Below, piece after piece: positions 45,690 to 54,622 of a stretch of DNA of 64,000 nucleotides. The position numbers and the translations under genes were made by a program. The DNA comes from Rheinheimera sp. 4Y26 (GTDB lineage: Bacteria; Pseudomonadota; Gammaproteobacteria; Enterobacterales; Alteromonadaceae). The notes beneath the pieces are model-generated. The model saw only the letters and a list, made by a program, of their open reading frames with translations. It was not told the origin of the DNA and searched no databases. Numbering within the stretch: the first letter of the stretch is position 1; every line of letters starts with the position of its first letter. The stretch is from NCBI RefSeq assembly GCF_025245835.1, contig NZ_JAOBWS010000001.1, positions 124,001-188,000 of the forward strand. The letters run 5' to 3'.

Positions 45690-46889
45690 TTAAAGCGTGA
45701 AACGACAAACAAAACTCCAACTGCCATCTGTGCCGGGTTTGCTTTGTGTCCACCACTGCGCCCGATACAGACTGCCGTTATCCGACATATAATCGCCGCC
45801 AGTTGCATAACTGGGCTGGCCGGCATGATCGGATCTTGGCCAGTTGGGGTAAGCAAAAATCAGCTTGGCATCCACACCACCACAAGTCTGGCCCTGGCTT
45901 GCCGCTTTTAAATCCAGATTGACGTGATAAGCACCCTGTTGCAGATAAATTCTGTTGGCAGCTGGCTGAGGTTGCAGTTGCACCACACCATTTTGCAACA
46001 AACCAATTTGCACCACAGCGCTATGCAAGGCATTGATTTGACTCGCAAGCTCCAGCGCCCATGCCTGGTTTGGCTGGTTATCTGTGGTGATTTCCAGGCT
46101 ATGCTGAATTTTCTCCAGGCCGGTTTCATCAAACACCCGCAGCAAAGCTTTTTCTCCGACCAGACCCAGTTGTGCCTGTGTTAAAAAAGGACCTTTATCC
46201 AGCCACTGGCCACTGTTGTTGTCGCCATTTTGCAGCTGCAGATCTGAACAGTTGTAAAAACCTTCGCCCACCACATCTTGCCGTTGCCAGCGGGTATAAA
46301 GCACAGCTTTACCGGAGCGGTTTTGTGGCAACTGTACGTCCAATTCGTAATAACCGGCTTGTGCCGGTACGTCGTCCTGCTGGTGGATCAGCGTAAGCTT
46401 TTGCCAGCTTAAAGCTTCTGTTGCCACGTCAAAATTACTGTTGGACAAATACACCTGCCAGAAACTTGGGTTATGTGGTGTGGTGGCGCGAAAGCGCAGT
46501 TTAATGCTGTTGCTGTTTTGCAAGTTCACCACAGTTGGCTGCCAGTGCGGCGAAGGTAAATCCATCCCAGCTTTACGCTGGTCGCCGCCCGCACATAACA
46601 AACCATCTTTCACCACGGCCTTCACCGCCGTCATACTAAAATAATCAGGCACATTGCTAGAGTATTCATGGTGTTGTGTTAAAGCATAACCACCGGATTT
46701 TTGAAAAGCAGCACGGCAAGCCAGATTGGCAATGGCCGAGCCGTCGGCTGGCCACCAATAACCGCCATCGTCTTTACAGACTTGTTGCCTGGCTTTTGGG
46801 TAATCGACATAACCATGGGCTAACACCAGCTGGCTAACTACCAGGCAGGCAACACTCAGGCTGCCTGTGGAGATTGTTAATAATTTCAT
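45690..46889 (-). CDS. AA10 lytic polysaccharide monooxygenase with C-terminal CBM5/12
   Basis: 399 residues. The signal peptide ends LVLA, leaving His25 of HGYVDYPKARQQ as the mature N-terminus, the copper-brace histidine. The second brace histidine is H139 in ATTPHNPSFWQVYLS. The AA10 domain spans about 25-205, a linker domain about 210-330, and a CBM5/12 module the end (YPNWPRSDHAGQPSYATGGD, LYRAQWWTQSKPG, WSFVC). It oxidatively cuts crystalline chitin, helping the two chitinases. It is the third gene of the operon, 68 bp after the large chitinase. AGGA precedes the ATG. Confidence 0.95.
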   Translation of the reverse strand: MKLLTISTGSLSVACLVVSQLVLAHGYVDYPKARQQVCKDDGGYWWPADGSAIANLACRAAFQKSGGYALTQHHEYSSNVPDYFSMTAVKAVVKDGLLCAGGDQRKAGMDLPSPHWQPTVVNLQNSNSIKLRFRATTPHNPSFWQVYLSNSNFDVATEALSWQKLTLIHQQDDVPAQAGYYELDVQLPQNRSGKAVLYTRWQRQDVVGEGFYNCSDLQLQNGDNNSGQWLDKGPFLTQAQLGLVGEKALLRVFDETGLEKIQHSLEITTDNQPNQAWALELASQINALHSAVVQIGLLQNGVVQLQPQPAANRIYLQQGAYHVNLDLKAASQGQTCGGVDAKLIFAYPNWPRSDHAGQPSYATGGDYMSDNGSLYRAQWWTQSKPGTDGSWSFVCRFTL

Positions 46890-46908
46890 CAGATTGTTCC
46901 TGCAAAAT

Positions 46909-46932
46909 GCCCGGCATGAACAATCGCCGGGC
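46909..46932 (-). other. Intercistronic hairpin between the large chitinase and LPMO genes
   Basis: Perfect arms GCCCGGC/GCCGGGC with a ten-base loop in the 68-bp gap. No T-run follows, so it is more likely an mRNA processing or stability element than a terminator. Confidence 0.5.
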
Positions 46933-46957
46933 GGATTTATCTAAGATGCTGGCCCTG

Positions 46958-49900
46958 TTATGGAGTTGGTGCAGTGCAGACAAACAACCAGCTGCTGTCT
47001 GAGCCCGGAATTGCAGTAGTCCACCATTTGGCTTGGTAAATTTTGCCCTGATAACTCATATGGTCACCGCCAGCGGCATAAGTACCACGTGGCCAGTTGG
47101 GGTAAGCTGGCACATTGGCAGGGACACCGGTACAAGAGCCGGTATCGCCGCCATCATTACCACCGCTGATAGTGCCCGCCGGTAACTGCGGCTGCTCTTG
47201 TTTTAGGGCAAAAGTCTGATTACCAACGCTCACCCGCCAGTTCGACGGGATTGGAATGGGCAGGTAATAGTTCAGCGTTAAGTCCACAGTGGCGTTAGGG
47301 GCGAGCGGGCTGTGGCTGGGTAAGGTCAACTCCACACGATGGAAGTCGTGTTGCAGACCGCCGATATTGTTGCCTGTGCTGTTGCTGCCACTTTGGATCA
47401 CTTTGGTGCCATAGCCACTTTGGTCCGTGAAGTTATCGCCGGTGGCTGTTGGCACATCAAAACTAATTCTGCTGCCGCCCGGAATGGTCTGGCCGGATTT
47501 ATTGCTGAGTGTCAGCTTGGGGTTAATAGGGTAATTGGCATCACCCAGTTTAAAACCACTGAGGCTGACCTGCAGGTCTAAGCTACTGGCTGGTAGGGTT
47601 TTATTGTCGCGTTTATTGCCATAAGGCGCGGCCGATTTAAAGCTGTTGTAAAAAATGCTGGTTAAGTCGTCACCGATAAAATATTCACCTTTGCTGCTGT
47701 CATAGCTGTAATCACCGGCCAGTTCCCAGAACATCACTCCACCAATATGGCGGCTGGCAATGTAATTGGCTTTTTGGCGGATACTTTCTTCATCTTCAAT
47801 CGACAAAAACACTTTTTTGCTGGCATTCCAAAGCCATGGCGCCACTAAAGTGCTGCTGTAGTTGTGCTGATACACACCACTCAGTTGATCCAGCGGGTCG
47901 TTGACCGGATCCAGACCATAAGCGCTTAAATAGCTGCCCAGCTTGCCTGCCTGTAAGTTTTTGGTATGCCATAACGGGTTAGAGCCTGCCGGAACTTCTT
48001 CACCCGATTTGCCAAGGTCATGCCACAGATTGTCGATGCCAACAGCGCCGGCGCCACAACGGTTTTGTGGTGAACCACCTGTGCCTGGCGGGCAGCTATT
48101 TTGGTCGGCCTGCGCCGCCTTACCCCATAAACCATTGCTGCCGCCGGTGACATTACGCCAGCCGCGGCTGTAATAAGGCACACCAATATTAATGCGGCCG
48201 GCCTGCATGGCGCCGCGGAAATAATGATAGGCCCAGTCGGTATTGAGATAACCAATGCGCTGATACTGCGTGCTGTTGTAATAGTTCCAGGCAATCAGCT
48301 CGCTGTCCTGACCGTCGTCAAACAAAGCAGCATTTGGCCCGACATGGTCGTTCCAGGCACCGTGCAGGTCGTAACTCATAATGTTGACGTAATCCAGGTA
48401 TTGCGTAACAGGGAAGGCTTCCATGCCCCGCAGCAAATAACCAGAGGAAGGGGAGGCTATGGTCAGTAAATAATGTTTACCGTCGGCAACAGAAGCTGTG
48501 TCCAGTTTTTCCCGCAGCGTTTTCATCAGCACCTGATAAGACGCCATTAAACCGGCACGTCTTGGGTTGGAAATAGCAAAATCGTCCGGATTGCCGGAGT
48601 CTTTCATGCTGGCTGGGTATTCGTAGTCGATATCGGCCCCATCAAAACCATAAGTGCGCAGGAAGGTCACCACTGAATCGGCAAAGGTATTAATACCCTG
48701 CACGTTGACGCTGTTGTCGCTGTTGGTGGTCATACTGTAAAAACCGCCACTGGCCACCCGATTACCGTTGTTATCAAAATAACCACCGGTTTCTGCCCAG
48801 CCGCCAATGGAAATCAGCGTTTTTACGTGTGGATATTGTTTTTTGTATTTATTCAGCAGGTTAAAGTGACCTTTGTAGGCATAAGCCGGGTCCATTTCTG
48901 CGCCAGCTATGTTTGGCCATTCCATACCAGTTGCGGCATTGCCCGCATCTGCTGGGTTACCAATCGACACTTTGTTGCTGGCGTCCACATGGGCAAAAGC
49001 GTAGTTAATATGGCTGATTTTTTGCCATGGAATTTGATTGACCAGATAAGCCGGCATGCCATTTTTGCCATGACGCCAGCTGGTAAAATAACCAATGATG
49101 CGTCGTGGATGATCAGACCCCATTTTTTCGCGGCCATCGGCATCATAAATAGTGCAATAAGGCACCTGCAGGCCGGCGCTTTGGTATAAACCATCAGGAC
49201 GACAAGCGTTATGACCGGTTTGCTCACTTTGCGCGCTGAAGTTCACGCTGCTTTCGCTGCTGGCGCCCTGGTTATCAATGGCTTTGACTTGCAGGCTGTG
49301 GTTGCCTGCTGTGGCTGTCCAGCTGGTGCTAAAAGGCGCAGCGGTTTTTTCGCTAATTAGCACTCCATCCAGATAAAACTGCACTTTGGCAACTGTGCCG
49401 TCTGGGTCTGTCGCGCTGGCGCTGAATAATACTGTTTCACCAACCCGGTATTGGCCGCCATTGGCCGGGGCGCTGATAGCGACAACAGGTGCCTGATTTG
49501 AGCTTTGGGCATTTACTTTAAAGCTGACCACCGGGGTTTGGGAGTTGGCATTTTTATCATCATAAGCAATAACATACAGCTGTTGATTGCCAGCAACGGC
49601 TGTCCAGCTAGCCTGATAAGGTGCGCTGTTATCTGTGTGATGCAAACTGCCGTTTAAATAAAACTCCACTTTGCTGATGCTGCCGTCCACATCTGTCGCA
49701 TTGGCGGCAAAAGCCACTGTTGTGCCCAGCACAAATTCAGCATTGGCGGTTGGTGCCGTGATACTGGCCGTTGGTGGCTGATTGGGCTGCACGCCGTCGC
49801 AATCGCCCAGCTTGCTCCATTCCTGATAAGGGTTGGAAAATTGCAGCGGGCTGCGGTTTTGATTCCACCAGTTGGCTTTAAAGGCTTGTTGTTCCAGCTG

Positions 49901-50035
49901 AACCTGTTGGCCAGCTGTGTAAGCTGTGTTGTTGTTCCAGTTGGCGATAGTGCTGCAGTTGATGGCCTGGCTGCTAAAGCTGGTTAGAGCAAAACCGCAG
50001 AGCGCAACCATATAAATCTGATTGATCGTTTTCAT
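46958..50035 (-). CDS. Large modular GH18 chitinase
   Basis: 1025 residues. Signal peptide; an N-terminal CBM5/12 (NNNTAYTAGQQVQLEQQAFK, ANWWNQNRSP); two Ig-like modules at about 85-175 and 183-270 (each with VEFYLNG/VQFYLDG and a closing YDDKNANSQ/IDNQGASSES); GH18 catalytic domain about 300-830; a beta-domain about 845-965; and a C-terminal CBM5/12 (VPAYPNWPRGTYAAGGDHMS, IYQAKWWTTAIPG). The catalytic motif FDGADIDYEYP places the acid at E472. It is secreted and degrades chitin, probably processively. It is the second gene of the operon. Two identical-type binding modules at both ends are notable. Confidence 0.95.
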   Translation of the reverse strand: MKTINQIYMVALCGFALTSFSSQAINCSTIANWNNNTAYTAGQQVQLEQQAFKANWWNQNRSPLQFSNPYQEWSKLGDCDGVQPNQPPTASITAPTANAEFVLGTTVAFAANATDVDGSISKVEFYLNGSLHHTDNSAPYQASWTAVAGNQQLYVIAYDDKNANSQTPVVSFKVNAQSSNQAPVVAISAPANGGQYRVGETVLFSASATDPDGTVAKVQFYLDGVLISEKTAAPFSTSWTATAGNHSLQVKAIDNQGASSESSVNFSAQSEQTGHNACRPDGLYQSAGLQVPYCTIYDADGREKMGSDHPRRIIGYFTSWRHGKNGMPAYLVNQIPWQKISHINYAFAHVDASNKVSIGNPADAGNAATGMEWPNIAGAEMDPAYAYKGHFNLLNKYKKQYPHVKTLISIGGWAETGGYFDNNGNRVASGGFYSMTTNSDNSVNVQGINTFADSVVTFLRTYGFDGADIDYEYPASMKDSGNPDDFAISNPRRAGLMASYQVLMKTLREKLDTASVADGKHYLLTIASPSSGYLLRGMEAFPVTQYLDYVNIMSYDLHGAWNDHVGPNAALFDDGQDSELIAWNYYNSTQYQRIGYLNTDWAYHYFRGAMQAGRINIGVPYYSRGWRNVTGGSNGLWGKAAQADQNSCPPGTGGSPQNRCGAGAVGIDNLWHDLGKSGEEVPAGSNPLWHTKNLQAGKLGSYLSAYGLDPVNDPLDQLSGVYQHNYSSTLVAPWLWNASKKVFLSIEDEESIRQKANYIASRHIGGVMFWELAGDYSYDSSKGEYFIGDDLTSIFYNSFKSAAPYGNKRDNKTLPASSLDLQVSLSGFKLGDANYPINPKLTLSNKSGQTIPGGSRISFDVPTATGDNFTDQSGYGTKVIQSGSNSTGNNIGGLQHDFHRVELTLPSHSPLAPNATVDLTLNYYLPIPIPSNWRVSVGNQTFALKQEQPQLPAGTISGGNDGGDTGSCTGVPANVPAYPNWPRGTYAAGGDHMSYQGKIYQAKWWTTAIPGSDSSWLFVCTAPTP

Positions 50036-50057
50036 TGTTGTTTCTCATAAGCTGGGT

Positions 50058-50086
50058 GCTGCTGCCGTTGGCGATCCGGCAGCAGC
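50058..50086 (-). other. Intercistronic hairpin between the two chitinase genes
   Basis: Perfect ten-base arms GCTGCTGCCG and CGGCAGCAGC with a nine-base loop fill the 69-bp gap. There is no T-run. Like the hairpin at 46909-46932 it may set relative expression within the operon. Confidence 0.5.
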
Positions 50087-50104
50087 TGTACACAAAGTGG
50101 TTGG

Positions 50105-51835
50105 TTATTGTTTTGGATGGCCTAAACCTTCATGCATGGCGTTCAGAATATGGCCGTTATCACCGTCCAGCTCCCAGGCAAAAATGCCGCCTAAGTCGTA
50201 TTGCCGGATAAACTGGCCTTTGGCCTGCACTGAAGCTTTAGTGTCAAAACTCACCAGGGTTTTAGTGGCCGGATTCCAGACAAAACTGGCTTTACCGGTG
50301 TCATCCCAATACAACGCAAAGCCATTAGCACCAGTGCCGTTCACGCCACCGATCATCTGGCTTTCGATTTTTTTGTAGTCTTCAATGCCTTTTTCCCAGC
50401 TGCCGTTGATACCTTCACCACCAGTGCCGCTGAAGGGATTGTTATTGCTAACGTTACTGACGTTTTTCCAGCCGCGGCCATACATAGCCGCGCCTATGGT
50501 GATTTTGCCGGCCGGCACCTGACGGGCTAACAAATGATCAACCGCTTCTTTGGCGCTAAAACCAGGCAGCGGAGAATTTGGATTGGGGTATAACGTGGCC
50601 ATATGACCCAGAGTGCCGTTCCAGGCGCCGTAGTAGTCGTAGGTCATCAGGTTGATATAGTCCATATATTGATGGGCGCTTTCCCAGTCCACCTGACTGA
50701 GTTTGGGCACGCCACCACTCATGGCGGCTGTTAATTGATAACTGCGGCCGGTTTGTTGGCTGAGTTCATTCAGCGCCAGCCGTAAATCGCGCATCAACAG
50801 CACAAAACCAGCGCCATCCTGCGCTGAACCTAAAGCCGGATTAGCACCACCGCCACCCGGGAATTCCCAATCGATATCCACACCGTCAAAAAAGTCATAG
50901 GTCTGGATAAAACTCACTATAGATTTAACAAAAGTGGCGCGGTGTGTGGCATTGGTGCCAATGTTGTACAGCGGATCGGACAGCGTCCAGCCGCCGACTG
51001 ATGGCAAAATTTTTAAATGAGGATTGGTTTTTTTCAGCCGGTACATTTCGGCAAAAATACCGCGGATGGGCTGGTCCCATTTGTCGTTCGGGTAACTTTT
51101 TTCCAGCGCGGCAAACTTGTCGTGCACCACCACAGTGTAATCAGCTTTGCCCTGACACTGCGCCTGCAACGCGCTGTAACCTTCCGGATTGGCCTGTTGC
51201 AATGACGTATTAGGACCACAAACCGGAATAAAACCATAAAACAAATGGGTCAGGTTTTTTGCCGGAATATCATAAGCATGGTAATTACGGCCATAAATGC
51301 CCCATTCAACAAAATAACCGCCCACCATTTTGTTGCTGCTGTTCTGGTAAGGCACATTTTGTTGTTGCATGGCTTTGGGCCAGCCACTGAAATTTAAGTC
51401 TTTCCACGGATCAAAACTTCCAGGCGTGCCACTGCTGCCTTCTACTTTGATACTGCGGGTATCGCTGTGGCTGCAGCTGCGTTCAGTGCCTGCCACCTGG
51501 CATAAACTGACAACAAAATCATAATTGCCGGCAGTGTTGACTGCCACAGTGGTGCTGCCACTTTGGGCATTCTGGCCATTGGGGCTGAGGCTGGCGCTGT
51601 GCACAACAACACCGTTTTGACTTAGTTGCCACTGATTGCCGTTGTTGCCCCACCACATATTCCAGTTGATGGGGATATTGACGTTGCCGTTATTCAGTTT
51701 GACGGTGGTCTCTTGCCAGCTAAGGCTAGGTTTGGCTGGCATTACAACTGCCGCCAGCAGCTCTGTATGAAAACTCAGGCAGCTGATGGCAAGCCATAGG
51801 CTGGCCGCGCCATTTTTTGATAATCGAAAGTTCAT
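50105..51835 (-). CDS. chiA: ChiA-type GH18 chitinase
   Basis: 576 residues from the ATG at 51835 (AGGA nine bases upstream). The signal peptide precedes a ChitinaseA N-terminal Fn3-like domain (about 28-140: MPAKPSLSWQETTVKL, GNYDFVVSLCQ). The GH18 barrel follows, with LKILPSVGGWTLSDP and FDGVDIDWEFPGGGGANP, where E324 is the catalytic acid, and the chitin-insertion region after YGRGWKNVS. This is the architecture of Serratia marcescens ChiA, an exo-acting chitinase. It lacks a separate binding module, unlike its two operon partners. It is the first gene of the operon. Confidence 0.95.
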   Translation of the reverse strand: MNFRLSKNGAASLWLAISCLSFHTELLAAVVMPAKPSLSWQETTVKLNNGNVNIPINWNMWWGNNGNQWQLSQNGVVVHSASLSPNGQNAQSGSTTVAVNTAGNYDFVVSLCQVAGTERSCSHSDTRSIKVEGSSGTPGSFDPWKDLNFSGWPKAMQQQNVPYQNSSNKMVGGYFVEWGIYGRNYHAYDIPAKNLTHLFYGFIPVCGPNTSLQQANPEGYSALQAQCQGKADYTVVVHDKFAALEKSYPNDKWDQPIRGIFAEMYRLKKTNPHLKILPSVGGWTLSDPLYNIGTNATHRATFVKSIVSFIQTYDFFDGVDIDWEFPGGGGANPALGSAQDGAGFVLLMRDLRLALNELSQQTGRSYQLTAAMSGGVPKLSQVDWESAHQYMDYINLMTYDYYGAWNGTLGHMATLYPNPNSPLPGFSAKEAVDHLLARQVPAGKITIGAAMYGRGWKNVSNVSNNNPFSGTGGEGINGSWEKGIEDYKKIESQMIGGVNGTGANGFALYWDDTGKASFVWNPATKTLVSFDTKASVQAKGQFIRQYDLGGIFAWELDGDNGHILNAMHEGLGHPKQ

Positions 51836-51928
51836 GGTCTTTTTTCCTGCTGTGTTGTGATGGGCTCCACCGCCGACATCCAACAGTCCATTGTTTCAGC
51901 TTGTGTGGTTGCACTACCATGAAACAAA

Positions 51929-51942
51929 TGACAGCGTTGTCA
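51929..51942 (-). promoter_or_regulatory. NagR-like operator over the chiA -35 region
   Basis: TGACAGCGTTGTCA has perfect TGACA/TGTCA arms around a GCGT core. From memory it matches the LacI-type NagR motif AATGACARCGYTGTCATT described for N-acetylglucosamine genes in Shewanella and Xanthomonas in 16 of 18 places. On the minus strand it overlaps a TTGACA -35 (51943-51938), so binding would block transcription until chitin sugars relieve it. Confidence 0.65.
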
Positions 51943-51959
51943 AAATCAAAAAGACGCAA

Positions 51960-51992
51960 TTTTGATGATATTTTTTTGATGTTTTTTTGATG
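51960..51992 (-). promoter_or_regulatory. Phased A-tracts upstream of the chitin operon
   Basis: Read on the minus strand, CATCAAAAAAA occurs twice in direct succession (11-base period) and CATCAAAA a third time 14 bases on. The tracts lie just upstream of the -35 element and are expected to bend DNA or serve as an UP element. Confidence 0.5.
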
Positions 51993-52120
51993 TCTGGCCA
52001 AGTGCCGGATTTTGCAGGGAAATAAATCCGGTGTTTTTGCCGTGCAGTGCAGGGTTGTATAAAGCATCAACCTCTGTGGCAAAGTGGGATGATATTCAGG
52101 GTGGGTCAGTCAGAAAACAA

Positions 52121-52141
52121 AGGGCAGTCTTAAACTGCCCT
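52121..52141 (-). terminator. Terminator of the yjfL-ygiB-ygiC operon
   Basis: Arms AGGGCAGT/ACTGCCCT, five-base loop, followed on the minus strand by TTTGTTTTCT. The rest of 51993-52195 shows no gene. Confidence 0.75.
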
Positions 52142-52195
52142 GAGTTATCCCGCTGATGTTGCAGCCATCAGTGGGTTTGTCACGCTGTATTCGGA

Positions 52196-53350
52196 TCAGT
52201 CGAGAATAATATGGGGTAAAAAACGCGAGCTATCCTTGGTAATCAATGAGTTATCCTCGCGAATACCAATGCCGGCTGCACTGTCACCCACCAGCCAGGA
52301 GCCAATTAAAGTGTAACTCTGGTCAAACTTAGGCAGCGGATAAAACTCCTGCCGGATAAAACCAGCGTCGGTATAAGGGCCGTCCACCGTCAGTTTGTTA
52401 CCTCGTGGGTCTATCAGCTCAATATTGGCGCCTTCGCGCGAATATAAAGGCTTGCGCACCCAACCAGAACGTAACGGGGCTTCACCCGGGCTTTCAAAAA
52501 AGCTTGGCAGCAGGTTTGGGTGATTCGGGAACTTTTGCCACAACAGTGGCAATATGCCTTTGTTGGATAACAACATTTTCCAGGCAGGTTCCAGCCACTG
52601 GGTGTCTGAGGTTAATAAATGCTGGCCAAATTCTTCCCGCAGCATAAACTCCCACGGATACAGCTTAAACATGGCTTGCACCGGAAAATCATCCGCATCC
52701 ACCAGCTGGCCGTTAATTTCACCCAGCTGTTCCAGTGCTAAAAAGCGCCCGTCTATGCCTGCCTGAGTGGCAATATCCAGCAGATAATTCACCGTGCCTT
52801 TGTCTTCGATATTGTCGCCAATACAGCTGAAATAGCAGGGCTGACGCAAAGGCATGGTGGCAAAAGCCTGCTCCAGTTTGTCCTGTAGCGAATTAAACTG
52901 GTCGGCACCCTGCGGCAGCTGGCCTCGCATCATTTGATCTTCCAGCCAAACCCATTGGAAAAAGCCGGTTTCAAATAACGAGGTGGGGGTGTCGTAGTTC
53001 AGCTCCAGCAATTTAGCCGGGCCTTTGCCATGATAAGCCAAATCCAGCCGGCCATATAAATGCGGCTGCGCTGTGCGCCAGGTCTGTGCCAGCCAGTCCC
53101 AGTATGGCTCCGGTACTTCCAGCAGCCTTAACTTTTGCTCGTCGGCCAGAATATCCGGCACCAGCGACAAAGCCATCTGGTGCAGTTCTTCAGTCGGCGC
53201 TTCAATATCCTGTTCAATTTGCTGCAGGCTGAACTGGTAATAAGCGCTTTCGTCCCAATAAGCTTCACCGTCAAAAGTGTGAAAATCAAAACCGACACTT
53301 TCAGCATATTGGCGCCAACCCGGCCTTTCGTGAATCGCAACTTTTTTCAT
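52196..53350 (-). CDS. ygiC: Glutathionylspermidine synthase-like ATP-grasp protein (YgiC type)
   Basis: 384 residues covering the synthetase-like domain only, as in E. coli YgiC and YjfC; the amidase half of Gsp is absent. Seen: RPGWRQYAESVGFDFHTFDG, YGRLDLAYHGKGPAKLLELNYDTPTS with the ATP-grasp acidic pair, LLSNKGILPLLWQKFPNHPNLLPSFFE and EGANIELIDPRG. It forms an amide bond using ATP; the natural substrate is not known. It is the last of three co-directional genes with gaps of 6-8 bases. Confidence 0.92.
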   Translation of the reverse strand: MKKVAIHERPGWRQYAESVGFDFHTFDGEAYWDESAYYQFSLQQIEQDIEAPTEELHQMALSLVPDILADEQKLRLLEVPEPYWDWLAQTWRTAQPHLYGRLDLAYHGKGPAKLLELNYDTPTSLFETGFFQWVWLEDQMMRGQLPQGADQFNSLQDKLEQAFATMPLRQPCYFSCIGDNIEDKGTVNYLLDIATQAGIDGRFLALEQLGEINGQLVDADDFPVQAMFKLYPWEFMLREEFGQHLLTSDTQWLEPAWKMLLSNKGILPLLWQKFPNHPNLLPSFFESPGEAPLRSGWVRKPLYSREGANIELIDPRGNKLTVDGPYTDAGFIRQEFYPLPKFDQSYTLIGSWLVGDSAAGIGIREDNSLITKDSSRFLPHIILD

Positions 53351-53356
53351 TCGCGC

Positions 53357-53983
53357 TTAACCACCGCTGCTGGTTGTTTGACGCTGCTGTGCCTGAGCAC
53401 CAAAACCACCACGACGCACCATAGAACCCGGCTGCGGCTGCATTTTTGACGGCAACACAGACACAGGACCGGACTGGCGTGCCACTGGCTGGTTGCCGGC
53501 AGTGCGGTAAGTGCTCATATCATCACGGGATTTATACAAAGGCTGGGTTGGCACTGATTGTTTTGGTGCACCCTGCCCACTGCGGTTCAGCATCTGGCCC
53601 GCTAAAAAGCCCATCATCATCGGCATAAAAAAGCCTGAGCTGGCCTGTTGTTGCTGGGCCGGTGCTGTTGGATCTGTTGCTGCGCCTGTGCTGTTTTGTG
53701 CCAGAGTGGTGGCCGGTGCTTCACATTGGCCCACGCCAAAATCAGCTTCACATTCGGCCTGAGACTGATACTTAGGCGCGACCTGGGCATGCAGTTGCTG
53801 CGCTTTGGCAAATTCAGCCTGACATTCGGCTGGCGGATTGTAATAAGCAGCACATTCGTCAGCGTTCTGATACACGGCGGTTTCCACCGGTTCTTCAGTG
53901 CTGCAGCCTGCCAGCAACAAGGTTGCTGTTGGCACCATCAAAATCAGCGCGGCTTTTTTACTGCGTTTAAAAGATTTAGACAT
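53357..53983 (-). CDS. ygiB: YgiB-type lipoprotein (DUF1190)
   Basis: 208 residues from the ATG at 53983 (AGGAG five bases upstream). The lipoprotein signal ends LLLAGC at about residue 27. The body has the DUF1190 cysteine pattern: QNADECAAYYNPPAECQAEFAKA and YQSQAECEADFGVGQCEA, then a flexible glutamine/proline-rich tail. It is probably an envelope partner of the YgiC-like enzyme, with which it is always found; the function is not settled. Confidence 0.9.
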   Translation of the reverse strand: MSKSFKRSKKAALILMVPTATLLLAGCSTEEPVETAVYQNADECAAYYNPPAECQAEFAKAQQLHAQVAPKYQSQAECEADFGVGQCEAPATTLAQNSTGAATDPTAPAQQQQASSGFFMPMMMGFLAGQMLNRSGQGAPKQSVPTQPLYKSRDDMSTYRTAGNQPVARQSGPVSVLPSKMQPQPGSMVRRGGFGAQAQQRQTTSSGG

Positions 53984-53991
53984 AATCACTC

Positions 53992-54405
53992 CTAAAACGT
54001 CATGCTGGCGGCGTTGATCATGCCCACAGCCACAGAGCAGCAGGCGGAGAACACACCGGCGGCCACTTCACCATTGGTGATCCGTTGTGGCAACTGACGC
54101 AAGGTAAAACGTACCACCACAAAAGTCAGGCTTTGCACTACCAGCGCAATGGCACCCCAGATAGCACAATCTGCCAGCGAAATTGAATGGGTAATGGCAC
54201 TGGACAAAGGCAGGGCAAAACCAACTAAAGCACCACCAAAAGCGATGGCCGCCGCAGTATTGTTGGATTTAATCAAAGCGATTTCGTCATGGGGCGTCAG
54301 CCAGCTGTAAAAACGGGCAAATAAAGCCATTAATAAAATAGCGAGGAAAAAGAAACTTAAAAACTCAGGCAAACCGGCAATTGAAGCAAGCAGCGTATCA
54401 GACAT
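53992..54405 (-). CDS. yjfL: YjfL-type DUF350 membrane protein
   Basis: 137 residues from the ATG at 54405 (AAGGAAG five bases upstream). It has four membrane segments; DUF350 motifs are ALIKSNNTAAAIAFGGALVGFALPLSSA and NGEVAAGVFSACCSVAVGMINAASMTF. It is the first gene of the yjfL-ygiB-ygiC unit, also conserved in enterobacteria as yjfL-yjfM-yjfC. Confidence 0.9.
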   Translation of the reverse strand: MSDTLLASIAGLPEFLSFFFLAILLMALFARFYSWLTPHDEIALIKSNNTAAAIAFGGALVGFALPLSSAITHSISLADCAIWGAIALVVQSLTFVVVRFTLRQLPQRITNGEVAAGVFSACCSVAVGMINAASMTF

Positions 54406-54622
54406 CAGATCTTCCTTTGATTTAACGGGTGGGTCTGGCGCTATCATCCTGAATTTAGCAGTAAAAGGCAATTGTCTCGCCGTTTTGCGCTGTGTTGGCG
54501 GCAACCAGGCCAAAGCACTGCATAGTGAAAAGAGCGGACAACAGTGGCTGCTTGTACTAGGCTCAAAGAGATGAACGGACTCACGGAAATTGCTGCGGTG
54601 ATAACCAGATTGAGGTGAGTTT

